A DNA stretch of 64,000 nucleotides from assembly GCA_964514215.1 (NCBI GenBank), contig CAZEPW010000015.1:1-64000 (forward strand), in the 5' to 3' direction. The stretch is from CAYQUC01 sp964514215 (GTDB lineage Bacteria; Pseudomonadota; Gammaproteobacteria; UBA6429; Thiohalophilaceae). Made by a program: the position numbers and the translations under genes. Below the pieces are notes generated by a model. It was not told the DNA's origin. It searched no databases and was given only the letters and a program-made list of their open reading frames with translations. This document shows positions 44,052 to 53,201 of this stretch, piece after piece (positions within the stretch are counted from its first letter, which is position 1; each line of letters opens with the position of its first letter).

Positions 44052-44093
44052 TAACGGTTTTCTTTGAGAGAAAGCAAATAAATTTTACCGTTA
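44052..44093. promoter_or_regulatory. Nested hairpin between rppH and ptsP
   Basis: TAACGGT (44052-44058) pairs with ACCGTTA (44087-44093). A smaller TTTCT/AGAAA stem lies inside the loop. It sits 46 bp after the rppH stop and could attenuate or process the rppH-ptsP transcript. No U-run follows, so it is not a standard terminator. Confidence 0.35.
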
Positions 44094-44220
44094 GCATTAT
44101 GATTTGGTAATACATAATAATAAAATTAGTTTTAGCTAATAATAGTTTTAGAATAAATGGCTTTAAATTAAAGCATATATAAATTTTTTTAATACTAATT
44201 TTGCAGAGTAAATTGCCACG

Positions 44221-46488
44221 ATGTTAGATACATTAAGACGTATAGTAACCGAGGTTAGTTCAGCGCCAAATCTAGATGAGGCGCTAGTGATTATTGTGCA
44301 CCGCATTAAACAAGCTATGGCTGCCGAAGCTTGTTCGGTTTTTTTAACGGATTTAATTCAAAACGAACATGTTTTAATGGCTACTGAAGGTTTGAAACCA
44401 GAGTCAGTGCTAATGGTCCGAGTTGGTTTTGATCGAGGTTTAGTTAGCCTGATAGCCAAACGTGCCGAACTGCTAAATATTGAAAATGCAAAGCTTCATC
44501 CAGAATATTGTTATTTTGAAGAGTCAGGTGAAGATGAGTTTAATGGATTCTTAGGTGTACCTATCATTCACCACAGGAAAGTTCTTGGTGTCATTGTTGT
44601 TCAACAATCTGAAGCTAAAAAATTTGAAGAATCAAATGTGACATTACTGGTCACAATCGCAGCGCAATTAGCTGGGGCTATCGCTCATGCTGAAGTTAGT
44701 GGCGATATAACCAGTTTCCAAGTTTTAAAAAGTATTGATTCTAGGCCGTTGAATGGTTTACCTGGTGCGAGTGGCGTTGCACTCGGTACTGCCGTTGTGA
44801 TGTTTAATACAACGGATATCATGAAAATTCCTGACCGACCGGTAGAAAACCCTGAGGAAGATATTAATTTATTTTTGTCTGCTGTACAGAAAGTTAAAAA
44901 TGACATTACTGATTTATCTAAACGGTTAGAACACGTTATCCCAGCGGAAGACCGGGCATTATTTGATGCTTATAATTTAATGCTAAGCAGTGATACCATG
45001 ATCGATGCCACGGTTGATAGAATTAATAATGGTAATTGGGTTGAAGGGGCGTGGCGAGAAACAATCGAAGAACACGTTAAAACATTTACTGAAATGGAAG
45101 ATCCTTATTTACGAGAACGTGCCGATGATGTTCGCGATTTAGGGTTGCGTGTTTTAACACACATAATGGATGATGATGTTGCTAATAAAGACATTCCTGA
45201 TAATGCCATTCTTGTTGGTGATACAATTTCAGCATCAATGCTGACAGACATCCCGATTGAAAAATTAGTTGGTGTTATATCGTCATCAGGTTCACTAACA
45301 TCACATGTTGCGATATTAGCACGAGCTATGAATATTCCTGCGGTGATGGGGGTGGTTGATTTACCTATTGCGCTTGTTGATAGAGTGAGTACGATTGTTG
45401 ATGGTTATAATGGCCGCGTATATTTTTCACCGTCTAATTCAATACAAACCGAATATCGACAGTTAGCTAACGAAGAATTGGAGCTTACTCAAGATCTACA
45501 AGAGCTTAGCGGGTTGCCTGCAGAAACTCAGGACGGAGTACGCATACATTTATATGCAAACTCGGGTCTAACTGCCGACATACAACCAATGATAAATTCT
45601 GGTGCGGAAGGAATTGGTTTATATCGAACTGAATTTCCGTTTATGGTACGTAATAGTTTTCCAGGTGAAGATGAACAAAATGAAATTTATAAACGTGTAT
45701 TACAACCGTTTTCACCAAAGCCGGTAACGTTACGCACGTTAGATATTGGTGGTGATAAATCATTACCCTATTTTCCCATTAAAGAAGAAAACCCTTTTTT
45801 AGGTTGGCGCGGAATTCGAGTGACTTTGGATCATCCTGAAATATTTTTAGTGCAAGTTCGAGCAATGTTACGAGCAAGCGTTGGCTTAGATAACCTAAGT
45901 ATTTTATTGCCAATGATTAGTAATTTACATGAGCTTGATGAGGCAAAAGCATTAATCAATCAGGCTTATGAAGAATTACTCGAAGAGGGTGAAGCCATTA
46001 TTTTTCCAAAAATTGGCGTCATGATTGAAGTACCCTCAGCTATATTTCAAGCGGCAGAATTTGCAAAACGAGTAGATTTTTTATCAATTGGCACAAATGA
46101 TTTAACCCAGTATATTCTGGCCATTGATAGAAACAATCCTAACGTGGCTGATTTGTACGACCCATTTCATCCTTCGGTGCTTATGGCATTATTACAAATA
46201 GTTGATGCCGCCAGAGCAACCAATACACCTGTTAGCGTTTGTGGTGAGTTGGCTGGTGATCCATTAGCAACATTAATTTTACTCGGGATGGAGATGGATA
46301 GTCTGAGTATGAGTTCAGCAAGTTTATTGCGTGTTAAGTGGGTTATTCGGAACTTTACGTTATTACAAGCTAAAAAGATTTTACATGAAGCATTATTGCT
46401 CCATGAAGCTAAAGAAATACGTGAATATTTAAGAAATATTTTAATAGGATCGGGGTTGGGTGGTTTATTACGAGCAGGTAAGTCTTAA
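44221..46488 (+). CDS. ptsP: Phosphoenolpyruvate-protein phosphotransferase PtsP (enzyme I-Ntr)
   Basis: 755 residues, family length. An N-terminal GAF domain (about 1-165) is followed by the enzyme I body: the phospho-His in SGSLTSHVAILARAMNIPAVMG, the PEP-binding block EGIGLYRTEFPFM and LSIGTNDLTQYILAIDRNNP. It starts the nitrogen phosphotransferase relay, passing phosphate from PEP to NPr. NifA-like GAF control by glutamine is known in relatives. Confidence 0.96.
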   Translation: MLDTLRRIVTEVSSAPNLDEALVIIVHRIKQAMAAEACSVFLTDLIQNEHVLMATEGLKPESVLMVRVGFDRGLVSLIAKRAELLNIENAKLHPEYCYFEESGEDEFNGFLGVPIIHHRKVLGVIVVQQSEAKKFEESNVTLLVTIAAQLAGAIAHAEVSGDITSFQVLKSIDSRPLNGLPGASGVALGTAVVMFNTTDIMKIPDRPVENPEEDINLFLSAVQKVKNDITDLSKRLEHVIPAEDRALFDAYNLMLSSDTMIDATVDRINNGNWVEGAWRETIEEHVKTFTEMEDPYLRERADDVRDLGLRVLTHIMDDDVANKDIPDNAILVGDTISASMLTDIPIEKLVGVISSSGSLTSHVAILARAMNIPAVMGVVDLPIALVDRVSTIVDGYNGRVYFSPSNSIQTEYRQLANEELELTQDLQELSGLPAETQDGVRIHLYANSGLTADIQPMINSGAEGIGLYRTEFPFMVRNSFPGEDEQNEIYKRVLQPFSPKPVTLRTLDIGGDKSLPYFPIKEENPFLGWRGIRVTLDHPEIFLVQVRAMLRASVGLDNLSILLPMISNLHELDEAKALINQAYEELLEEGEAIIFPKIGVMIEVPSAIFQAAEFAKRVDFLSIGTNDLTQYILAIDRNNPNVADLYDPFHPSVLMALLQIVDAARATNTPVSVCGELAGDPLATLILLGMEMDSLSMSSASLLRVKWVIRNFTLLQAKKILHEALLLHEAKEIREYLRNILIGSGLGGLLRAGKS

Positions 46489-46541
46489 AAAATTCATCTA
46501 TAATTTTACTACTTTAATCAAATTTGGCTAAGTATTATGTG

Positions 46542-48362
46542 ATGAGCACAACAACCAAAAAAACAAAAGTTAAAAAGAAGAATGTCCAAAATGTTAGTCA
46601 AAGTGACAATAAGTTATCACTTAAGAATGTTATGGATATGTTGCTTCAAGATGGCTTAGTTGGAAAGTCTGAATACGACTCGGTAATTTTTCCTGCCAGA
46701 AGCACTTCTGTTTTAGATATACATCCAATCGTTTTAATTTCACAGCAAGAATGGATTAGTTCGTTAGATAAAAATCAAGTGCTCGATGCGAATGCGCTAA
46801 GCGAGTGGTTAGCAAAACGAGTTGAATTACCTTTTTATCATATCGATCCTTTAAAGATAGACGCCAGTTCAGTCACCCAAGTAATATCACAAGCTTATGC
46901 CACTCGGTACAAAATTTTACCCATTCAAGTAACAAAGGAAAAGGTAGTTGTTGCTATTACTGAGCCGTATATAACAAGCTGGCAATCTGAATTACGTCAT
47001 GTCACGGGAGGCTTAGAAATTGAACGAGTTTTTGCAAACCCAGTAGATGTTTCACGTTATATAGAAGAATTTTATCGACTAAGTGATTCTATTCGTATTG
47101 CCTCCGCGAATAAAGACGATGAAATTCCTGGAATTAGTAATTTAGAGCAATTAGTTGAGCTTGGAAAAACCGGGCAACTTGATGCGAATGATCAACATGT
47201 TGTACACGTAGTAGATTGGTTATTACAATATGCTTTTGAGCAGCGCGCCAGTGATATTCACATGGAGCCACGCCGTGAATCGGCCAATATTCGTTTTAGA
47301 ATTGATGGTATTTTGCATTTAGTTTATGAAATGCCAATGCCGGTCATGAACGCTGTCGCAAGTCGTATCAAAGTTCTCGGACGCATGGATATCGTAGAAA
47401 AGCGACGACCACAAGATGGCCGCATTAAAATGAAATTACCCGATGGCAAAGAAGTTGAGTTACGACTTTCAACCATGCCAACGGCATTTGGTGAAAAATT
47501 TGTAATGCGAATTTTTAATCCTGAGGTTTTAACGAAAGATTTTACTGCGATGGGGTTTGGTGAAAAAGATGTAGCTATTTGGAATGATATGGTTACCCAA
47601 GCGCATGGAATTATTTTAGTGACTGGGCCAACAGGTTCCGGTAAAACCACAACTCTATACTCCACATTGCGTCAATTAGCGAGCCCAGATATAAATGTTT
47701 GTACGGTAGAAGATCCTATCGAAAACGTTGTTGATGAATTTAATCAAATGCAAATACAACAAAATATTGGATTAGATTTCGCGTCCGGTATCAGAACCTT
47801 GTTGCGACAAGATCCTGATATCATCATGGTTGGTGAAATACGTGATAAAGAGACAGCCGAAATGGCCATTCAGTCGGCATTAACAGGTCATTTAGTATTA
47901 TCAACGTTACATACCAATGACTCTGCTGCTGCGATACCTCGTTTACGTGAAATTGGTATTCCGGCATATTTAATTAATGCCACGTTATTAGGGGTGATGG
48001 CTCAGCGTTTAATTCGAACATTGTGCCCTAAATGCAAACAACCAACTGAAATAGACAAAGACTTATGGAAACAACTCACAAAGCCTTATAGCATGAGTGG
48101 TAAAGCACATTTTTATAAGCCTGTTGGTTGTAAGGAATGTCGACAAACCGGTTTTTTAGGGCGAATTGGGATATATGAAATGTTAAAAATGTCGAATGAT
48201 TTACGCCATAAAATAACGCCAAATAGTGATGCTAATGAAATTAGGGCCTTATCAATTAAAGAAGGGAATTCTCAGCTACGTATAGATGGCGCGAGAAAAG
48301 TTGCAATGGGAATAACAACCATTGATGAAGTCTTAAAAGTTGTGTCATTGGGGAATGATTAA
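46542..48362 (+). CDS. GspE/PilB-family secretion ATPase (orphan)
   Basis: About 606 residues from the ATG at 46542; upstream in-frame TTG (46524) and GTG (46539) are alternatives. It has a Lys-rich N-terminus, an MshE/GspE N-terminal domain (about 95-180) and a motor domain with Walker A GPTGSGKTTT, Asp box VCTVEDPIENVV and Walker B PDIIMVGEIRD. A tetra-Cys zinc motif (LCPKCKQP and GCKECRQTGFLG) is also present. These ATPases drive type II secretion or type IV pilus assembly. None of the usual platform, secretin or prepilin genes is adjacent, so its machine lies elsewhere or it has another role. Confidence 0.9.
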   Translation: MSTTTKKTKVKKKNVQNVSQSDNKLSLKNVMDMLLQDGLVGKSEYDSVIFPARSTSVLDIHPIVLISQQEWISSLDKNQVLDANALSEWLAKRVELPFYHIDPLKIDASSVTQVISQAYATRYKILPIQVTKEKVVVAITEPYITSWQSELRHVTGGLEIERVFANPVDVSRYIEEFYRLSDSIRIASANKDDEIPGISNLEQLVELGKTGQLDANDQHVVHVVDWLLQYAFEQRASDIHMEPRRESANIRFRIDGILHLVYEMPMPVMNAVASRIKVLGRMDIVEKRRPQDGRIKMKLPDGKEVELRLSTMPTAFGEKFVMRIFNPEVLTKDFTAMGFGEKDVAIWNDMVTQAHGIILVTGPTGSGKTTTLYSTLRQLASPDINVCTVEDPIENVVDEFNQMQIQQNIGLDFASGIRTLLRQDPDIIMVGEIRDKETAEMAIQSALTGHLVLSTLHTNDSAAAIPRLREIGIPAYLINATLLGVMAQRLIRTLCPKCKQPTEIDKDLWKQLTKPYSMSGKAHFYKPVGCKECRQTGFLGRIGIYEMLKMSNDLRHKITPNSDANEIRALSIKEGNSQLRIDGARKVAMGITTIDEVLKVVSLGND

Positions 48363-48605
48363 GTTTTAATAATGATCATACTCTCAGGTTGTTTTTATCA
48401 GTTAAAAACTAATTACGTACATAAAATTCATTGTGTATATCATAATCGGTCTAATTTTTTGTAAATATCTGAATTATCAGGCCCTACAACGCTCATTAAA
48501 TGCACTAGGTTATGGTTCCCCGCTGTGTTCTGTATAACATAATAGAGTCTTAATTGTGATTTAATTCTCAAATGTTAATTATTTTTATTTTAATTAAAAA
48601 TAATT

Positions 48606-48633
48606 GGAATAAAGTCAGTGCAAAAACGTTCTA
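48606..48633 (+). promoter_or_regulatory. Candidate ECF-sigma promoter of the sigma gene
   Basis: GGAAT (48606-48610), 16 bases, then CGTT (48627-48630) with CTA after it. GGAAT/CGTT with 16 bp spacing is the typical ECF pattern, and the same arrangement precedes the dehalogenase-like gene at 49972. The transcript would start near 48640, which favours the ATG at 48658 over the one at 48643. Confidence 0.6.
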
Positions 48634-48657
48634 TATATAAATATGGAAAAATATAAA

Positions 48658-49191
48658 ATGTTTGGGGACTCTCCTGCTTTTAAACAATATTTACAGGATA
48701 ATTGGCGAGACTTGTATCGAGTTGCGTATATTTGGACGCATGATAGCGATTTAGCATCGGATCTTGTACAAGAAACTATCGCTCGTTGCTTAAAAAGTCG
48801 TAAAAAATTTGAAGATAAAAAATTACTTCGTGCTTGGTTGTTTAGAGTAATGTCAAACTATTGGCATGATCATTTTCGACGAAAAAAGGATACCGTGGAT
48901 GTCGATACGACAATGCTGTACGCAACCACTAATATTGAAAATGAACATTATCAGTTACAACTAATGAATCAGGTATCACAATCATTTGAAAAACTTAAAA
49001 TTGAATTTAGAGAGGTTTTATCATTAGTTGTTATTGAAGGAATGAGTTATGAAGATGTTTCAAACATTCTTAATATTCCCATTGGCACAGTCATGAGCCG
49101 TGTATCGCGAGCTCGTGCCCAGCTTAAAGACTTGCTTAAAGATATAAAAATTGCGAAAAATAATAGCGATAATGTCTGGAGAATTAAATGA
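48658..49191 (+). CDS. ECF-type RNA polymerase sigma factor
   Basis: 177 residues from the ATG at 48658, which has GGAAAA at good distance; an ATG at 48643 is only a few bases after the predicted transcription start. Region 2 has DLVQETIARCLKS and LLRAWLFRVMSNYWHDHFRR. Region 4 has EFREVLSLVVIEGMSYEDVS and IPIGTVMSRVSRARAQLK. The stop overlaps the start of the next gene by 4 bp (ATGA). That gene encodes a membrane anti-sigma-like protein, so the pair is probably translationally coupled. The matched promoters suggest autoregulation. Confidence 0.93.
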   Translation: MFGDSPAFKQYLQDNWRDLYRVAYIWTHDSDLASDLVQETIARCLKSRKKFEDKKLLRAWLFRVMSNYWHDHFRRKKDTVDVDTTMLYATTNIENEHYQLQLMNQVSQSFEKLKIEFREVLSLVVIEGMSYEDVSNILNIPIGTVMSRVSRARAQLKDLLKDIKIAKNNSDNVWRIK

Positions 49192-49901
49192 CTGATAAAA
49201 GTATGATTTCTTTTGATGAGCTTAATTATTTTATTGATAATCAGTTGTTACGAGAGGAGCGTATTAAAATACTCGGTGAACTCAATAAAGATGATGACTT
49301 ATCAAAAACTTTGTCAGAGTTACAACGTAATGATGAGTTTGTTGTTATGTCGTATAGTGATATACCGGAACCAAGAAATAATCCTTATGTTGCTGCAACG
49401 ACCAAGACTAAAAAAAATTTTTATGCTATTGCTGCAAGTATGTTGATTTTTTTTAGTGTGATATTAGGGTGGCAAACATCACACTTTATTTCAATAAATA
49501 ATAAACCGAAAATTATGAATCTTAGCCAGTTAGATAATAATGCTTCTCAATACGATAATGTGTTAATTCATATAAATGACATGGATGATACACGAATCCA
49601 AAATGTATTTGAAAAAATTGAAAATTTAGTAAAGTCGAATAAAAAAGTAAATATTGACATTATTGCCAATGAAGAAGGTTTATCGTTGCTAAGGAAAAAT
49701 TCGCCCTATGCGTCAAAAATAAAATTGTTGGCCAATAAATATTCTAATGTAAAATTTAAAGCATGTGGTATTGCGATGAATATTGCTAAATTAAAAGAAG
49801 GAAAAAAAATTATATTACTACCCCAAGCTGAAAAAATACCCGCTGCACTAGATGCAATTTTACAACACTTAAAAGATAACTGGGTCTATTTCAAAGCTTA
49901 G
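49188..49901 (+). CDS. Membrane anti-sigma factor fused to a DsrE-like domain
   Basis: 237 residues. The cytoplasmic N-terminus (about 1-70) with FDELNYFIDNQLLREER and ELNKDDDLSKTLSEL has the look of an anti-sigma domain. One transmembrane helix follows (about 77-95, FYAIAASMLIFFSVILGW). The periplasmic part (about 120-237) resembles DsrE/DsrF-like proteins: YDNVLIHINDMDD, IDIIANEEGLSLLRKNS, Cys193 in VKFKACGIAMN, and LLPQAEKIPAALD. Position, 4 bp overlap and topology make it the likely regulator of the sigma factor. The DsrE-like part with its single Cys may sense sulfur or redox; this is inference. Confidence 0.78.
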   Translation: MTDKSMISFDELNYFIDNQLLREERIKILGELNKDDDLSKTLSELQRNDEFVVMSYSDIPEPRNNPYVAATTKTKKNFYAIAASMLIFFSVILGWQTSHFISINNKPKIMNLSQLDNNASQYDNVLIHINDMDDTRIQNVFEKIENLVKSNKKVNIDIIANEEGLSLLRKNSPYASKIKLLANKYSNVKFKACGIAMNIAKLKEGKKIILLPQAEKIPAALDAILQHLKDNWVYFKA

Positions 49902-49971
49902 ATTGTATCAAATTTGTAGAAAAGGACTATTGTAGATATTTTAATTGTGAATCGAATATTTATTTAATAAT

Positions 49972-49999
49972 GGAATAATGTTTATTGTCAAACGTTTAT
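49972..49999 (+). promoter_or_regulatory. Candidate ECF-sigma promoter of the dehalogenase-like gene
   Basis: GGAAT (49972-49976), 16 bases, then CGTT (49993-49996) and TATA, 34 bp before the start at 50034. The match and the spacing are the same as before the sigma gene, implying one regulon. Confidence 0.6.
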
Positions 50000-50033
50000 A
50001 ACATATTACAAATAAACTTATATGGACTAAACT

Positions 50034-50804
50034 ATGATCTATAATCGTCGAAAATTTTTAAATTTGTCTACCAAAATTGCTCTTGCAGGATTTGCTATAA
50101 ATTCATCAGTTGTATTTTCAAATCCTAGGAATAAAATTAAAGCCATTGCTTTTGATGCTTTTCCAATATTTGATCCACGTCCCATTTTTTCCTTAGTGAA
50201 AAAATTGTATCCACAACAAGGGCATCAGTTTACTGTTTTATGGCGAACAAAAATATTTGAATATACTTGGCTGTTAACAGTTTCTGAAAAATATGAAAGT
50301 TTTTGGATATGCATTAATAATGCGCTTATCTACACTGCTAAGCAGTTAAATGTTAATCTCAGTGAAGAAAATGAAAAGCTTTTAATGAACGCATTTTTAG
50401 AAATTAAAGCTTTTTCCGATGTGAAACCGGTATTATCGAAATTTAAAGCTTCAGGAATTAAGCTAGCATTTTTATCGAACATGACTCAGGCTATGCTAAA
50501 TCAGGGGATTCAGAATTCTGGGCTTGAAGGTTACTTTGATCATGTATTAAGCACGGATCACGTTAAAAAATTTAAACCTGCACCACAAGCTTACCAAATG
50601 GCTGTAGATGCTTTTGGTCTACCTAAAAACGAGATTGCTTTCGCTGCATTTGCAAGCTGGGATGTTGTTGGTGCTAAATGGTTTGGATATCCTACTTTTT
50701 GGGTGAATCGATTAAATTTTTCTTCTGAACAGCTTGGGTTAGAACCCGATGGTACGGGGACATCAATGCTTAATTTAGCCGGGTTTGTTGACTCTAAACG
50801 TTAA
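50034..50804 (+). CDS. Tat-exported haloacid-dehalogenase-like (HAD type II) protein
   Basis: 256 residues. The N-terminus NRRKFLNLSTKIALAGFAI has the twin-arginine motif and hydrophobic core of a Tat signal, unusual for this normally cytoplasmic family. The body follows L-2-haloacid dehalogenases: nucleophile Asp in AIAFDAFPIFDPRPI, Ser-Asn in LAFLSNMTQ, Lys in HVKKFKPAPQAY, then FAAFASWDVVGAKWFGYPTFW. Motif I is altered: family members usually have Asp-Ala-Tyr-Gly-Thr-Leu, and here Gly-Thr-Leu reads Pro-Ile-Phe. The substrate is unknown, and dehalogenation is not assured. It lies behind an ECF promoter matching that of the sigma gene. Confidence 0.78.
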   Translation: MIYNRRKFLNLSTKIALAGFAINSSVVFSNPRNKIKAIAFDAFPIFDPRPIFSLVKKLYPQQGHQFTVLWRTKIFEYTWLLTVSEKYESFWICINNALIYTAKQLNVNLSEENEKLLMNAFLEIKAFSDVKPVLSKFKASGIKLAFLSNMTQAMLNQGIQNSGLEGYFDHVLSTDHVKKFKPAPQAYQMAVDAFGLPKNEIAFAAFASWDVVGAKWFGYPTFWVNRLNFSSEQLGLEPDGTGTSMLNLAGFVDSKR

Positions 50805-50881
50805 ACAAATTGAACTGCTGTAAGAAAGATAATAGCTATTATTTTAGTGTAAACTTGAGCTCAGGGTTACAATATTAAAAC

Positions 50882-51724
50882 CTAAAATAATGCTAATAGT
50901 TCTGCTGCTTGGTTGCGTTGCGAACCTTTACAGCTAATAAACCGTCGAACACTGAATTGTTTTATTGCCAATGCACTGCTATAAGATTGCTGTGTAAAAC
51001 TAGTGTTATGGTTTGAAATTAACACGGGTATACCTTTGTTTGATAATTTTTTCGCCATATCGGCTAATTGAATTTGTTGTGTTTCATTAAAACCACCTGT
51101 GCTGTAGCTTGTGAAATTTGCTGATTTTGTTAATGGCACATAAGGTGGGTCACAATATATTACGTCTCCATCACGAGCTTTACTCATTATCTTTGAAAAA
51201 TCGGAATGTTTGAATATCGCTTTACGAGATTTTTTGTGAAAAAACAGCATTTCTTTTTCTGGGAAATACGGTTTATTATAACGACCGAATGGAACGTTAA
51301 ATCCACCTTTTTGATTATAGCGACATAAACCATTATAACCATGCCGATTAAAGTATAAAAATAAAATGGCTTTTCTTTCAGGGTTTTTGGTTCGGTTAAA
51401 TTCTTCTCGATATTTATAATAAACGTCTTCATTATTATTTTTTATTGTAAACATACGGCGACATTTTTTAATAAAATCAGCGCCGTCTTTTTTTAAATAA
51501 TTATATAGATTTATTAAATCAGGGTTGTTATCGGCAATGATATAACGCGAATAATTGCTGTTTAAAAAAACTGCAGCGGCGCCAGCAAATGGTTCAATGA
51601 GTCTTTTTCCTTGAGGTAATATTTCGTTGATGTGAGATAAAACTCGATATTTATTACCCGCCCATTTTAAAAATGGACGATGTTTTTCTATAATATCAAG
51701 AGTTTTTATAGTATTTTTTTTCAT
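50882..51724 (-). CDS. dam: Dam-type DNA adenine methyltransferase
   Basis: 280 residues. The AdoMet motif is PFLKWAGNKYRVLSHI, followed by IEPFAGAAAVFLNS, and the catalytic motif is YCDPPYVPLTKSANFT. These belong to the alpha-class D12 methyltransferases that modify adenine in GATC. Its start overlaps the argA stop by 4 bp (51721-51724). A chromosomal role in mismatch repair and replication timing is likely. Confidence 0.93.
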   Translation of the reverse strand: MKKNTIKTLDIIEKHRPFLKWAGNKYRVLSHINEILPQGKRLIEPFAGAAAVFLNSNYSRYIIADNNPDLINLYNYLKKDGADFIKKCRRMFTIKNNNEDVYYKYREEFNRTKNPERKAILFLYFNRHGYNGLCRYNQKGGFNVPFGRYNKPYFPEKEMLFFHKKSRKAIFKHSDFSKIMSKARDGDVIYCDPPYVPLTKSANFTSYSTGGFNETQQIQLADMAKKLSNKGIPVLISNHNTSFTQQSYSSALAIKQFSVRRFISCKGSQRNQAAELLALF

Positions 51725-53052
51725 TTTATGTTTTTAATAAAAATTTTTGAATTACGTTGATAGTTATACAAAGAACGTTTTTTTATGGGTAAATCTTCGA
51801 ATTCGGCCGTCACAAATTTACGTTCTAAAAACCAATGTGCTGATTGAGTTGTGAGCACATATAGTTTTGTTATTTTATCTTGGTTTGCTTTTCGCTCTAT
51901 GTAATTTAGTAATGTGTCACCACGGGTTTGGTTTGAATATTGAGGATGTACGGCAAGGCAGGCAAGTTCTGCAATACGTTCATCTGTATAAGGATAATAA
52001 GATGCACAAGCCACAATCATGCCGTCACGTTCAGTAACAATAAAATGTTCAATTTCCAACTCAAGTTGTTCACGTGAACGTCGTACTAATATTCCTTGTT
52101 GTTCTAGTGGTGCTATTAATTCTAATATGCCGCCAATATCATCTAACCCTGCTTGGCGTGTTCCTTCGAAGCGCTCTGATGTTATTAATGAACCAATGCC
52201 ATCTCGTGAAAATAACTCTAGCAATAGTGCGCCATCAATATGCCTGTTAATTAAATGACAACGTTTAACGCCAGCATCACAAGCGCTTATCGCACTGCGT
52301 AAACAATATTCGATTGGTTTTGAATTAAATTTATTCGAGTTTAAAATTTTCTCTGCTTGTTTTAACGTTAATTCATGTAACAGCGTATTTTCACTATCGA
52401 TTATTCCATCGACATTTGTTAAATAAATTAATTTTTCAGCTTGAAGTGATTTAGCAACAGCCATTGCAACATCTTCAGCATGTAAGTTGAATACTTCTCC
52501 TGTCGGGGAGTAGCCCAAAGGTGAAATTAATACCATGGTATTTTTAACCAGATGACTCCGAATTGCTTCCTTGTCTATGTTTCTAACGATACCGGTATGC
52601 GCGAAATCAATGCCATTTTGTACACCGAGAGGACGTGCGGTGATCATATTTCCGGATACCACTCTTATCAAAGCACCATGCATGGGTGAGTTTGCTAGGC
52701 CCATCGATAATTGCGCTTCAATTTCTACTCGACTACTGCCAATGGCCTCAATAACACTTGGAAGCGCGGCATCATCTGTGATACGCATATTATTTTCATA
52801 CTGGCATTGGATATTTTGTTGTTGTAATCGTTTTTCTATCTGAGGACGAGCGCCATGAACTAGCACTAACTGCACACCGAGGCTATTTAATAAGGCTATA
52901 TCGTGTACTAATGTTGAAAATTGTTCATCCACTAACATTTCACCACCAAAGCTGATGACAAAAGTTTGATCTCGAAAGGCGTGTATATACGGCGCGGAAC
53001 TTCTAAACCACGATACAAATTTGGGATTGCTGATATTGTTGGTGTTGTTCAC
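51721..53052 (-). CDS. argA: N-acetylglutamate synthase
   Basis: 443 residues, classical ArgA architecture. The N-terminal amino-acid-kinase domain has FVISFGGEMLVDEQF and LVLVHGARPQIEKRL. The C-terminal GNAT acetyltransferase domain has ELACLAVHPQYSNQTRGDTL. It makes N-acetylglutamate from acetyl-CoA and glutamate, the first step of arginine synthesis, and is usually inhibited by arginine. It is transcribed with dam and lies not far from argE. Confidence 0.95.
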   Translation of the reverse strand: MNNTNNISNPKFVSWFRSSAPYIHAFRDQTFVISFGGEMLVDEQFSTLVHDIALLNSLGVQLVLVHGARPQIEKRLQQQNIQCQYENNMRITDDAALPSVIEAIGSSRVEIEAQLSMGLANSPMHGALIRVVSGNMITARPLGVQNGIDFAHTGIVRNIDKEAIRSHLVKNTMVLISPLGYSPTGEVFNLHAEDVAMAVAKSLQAEKLIYLTNVDGIIDSENTLLHELTLKQAEKILNSNKFNSKPIEYCLRSAISACDAGVKRCHLINRHIDGALLLELFSRDGIGSLITSERFEGTRQAGLDDIGGILELIAPLEQQGILVRRSREQLELEIEHFIVTERDGMIVACASYYPYTDERIAELACLAVHPQYSNQTRGDTLLNYIERKANQDKITKLYVLTTQSAHWFLERKFVTAEFEDLPIKKRSLYNYQRNSKIFIKNIK

Positions 53053-53201
53053 TGTATTCTGTCTATCAAAATGAATTTATGAGCAAAATATTCATAATAC
53101 CTTTGAATTTGCTATAAGTATCGCAGATAAGATCCTGATATGACAGTAATTTTTGTAATTAAAAGTGTCAAAAAATAATCACTTTTTGTCATTTGCCCCG
53201 T

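Noticed and set aside
53080..53094. Possible ArgR site upstream of argA (TGAGCAAAATATTCA)
   Set aside because: Half sites are imperfect and the spacing is off by one from the usual ARG box.
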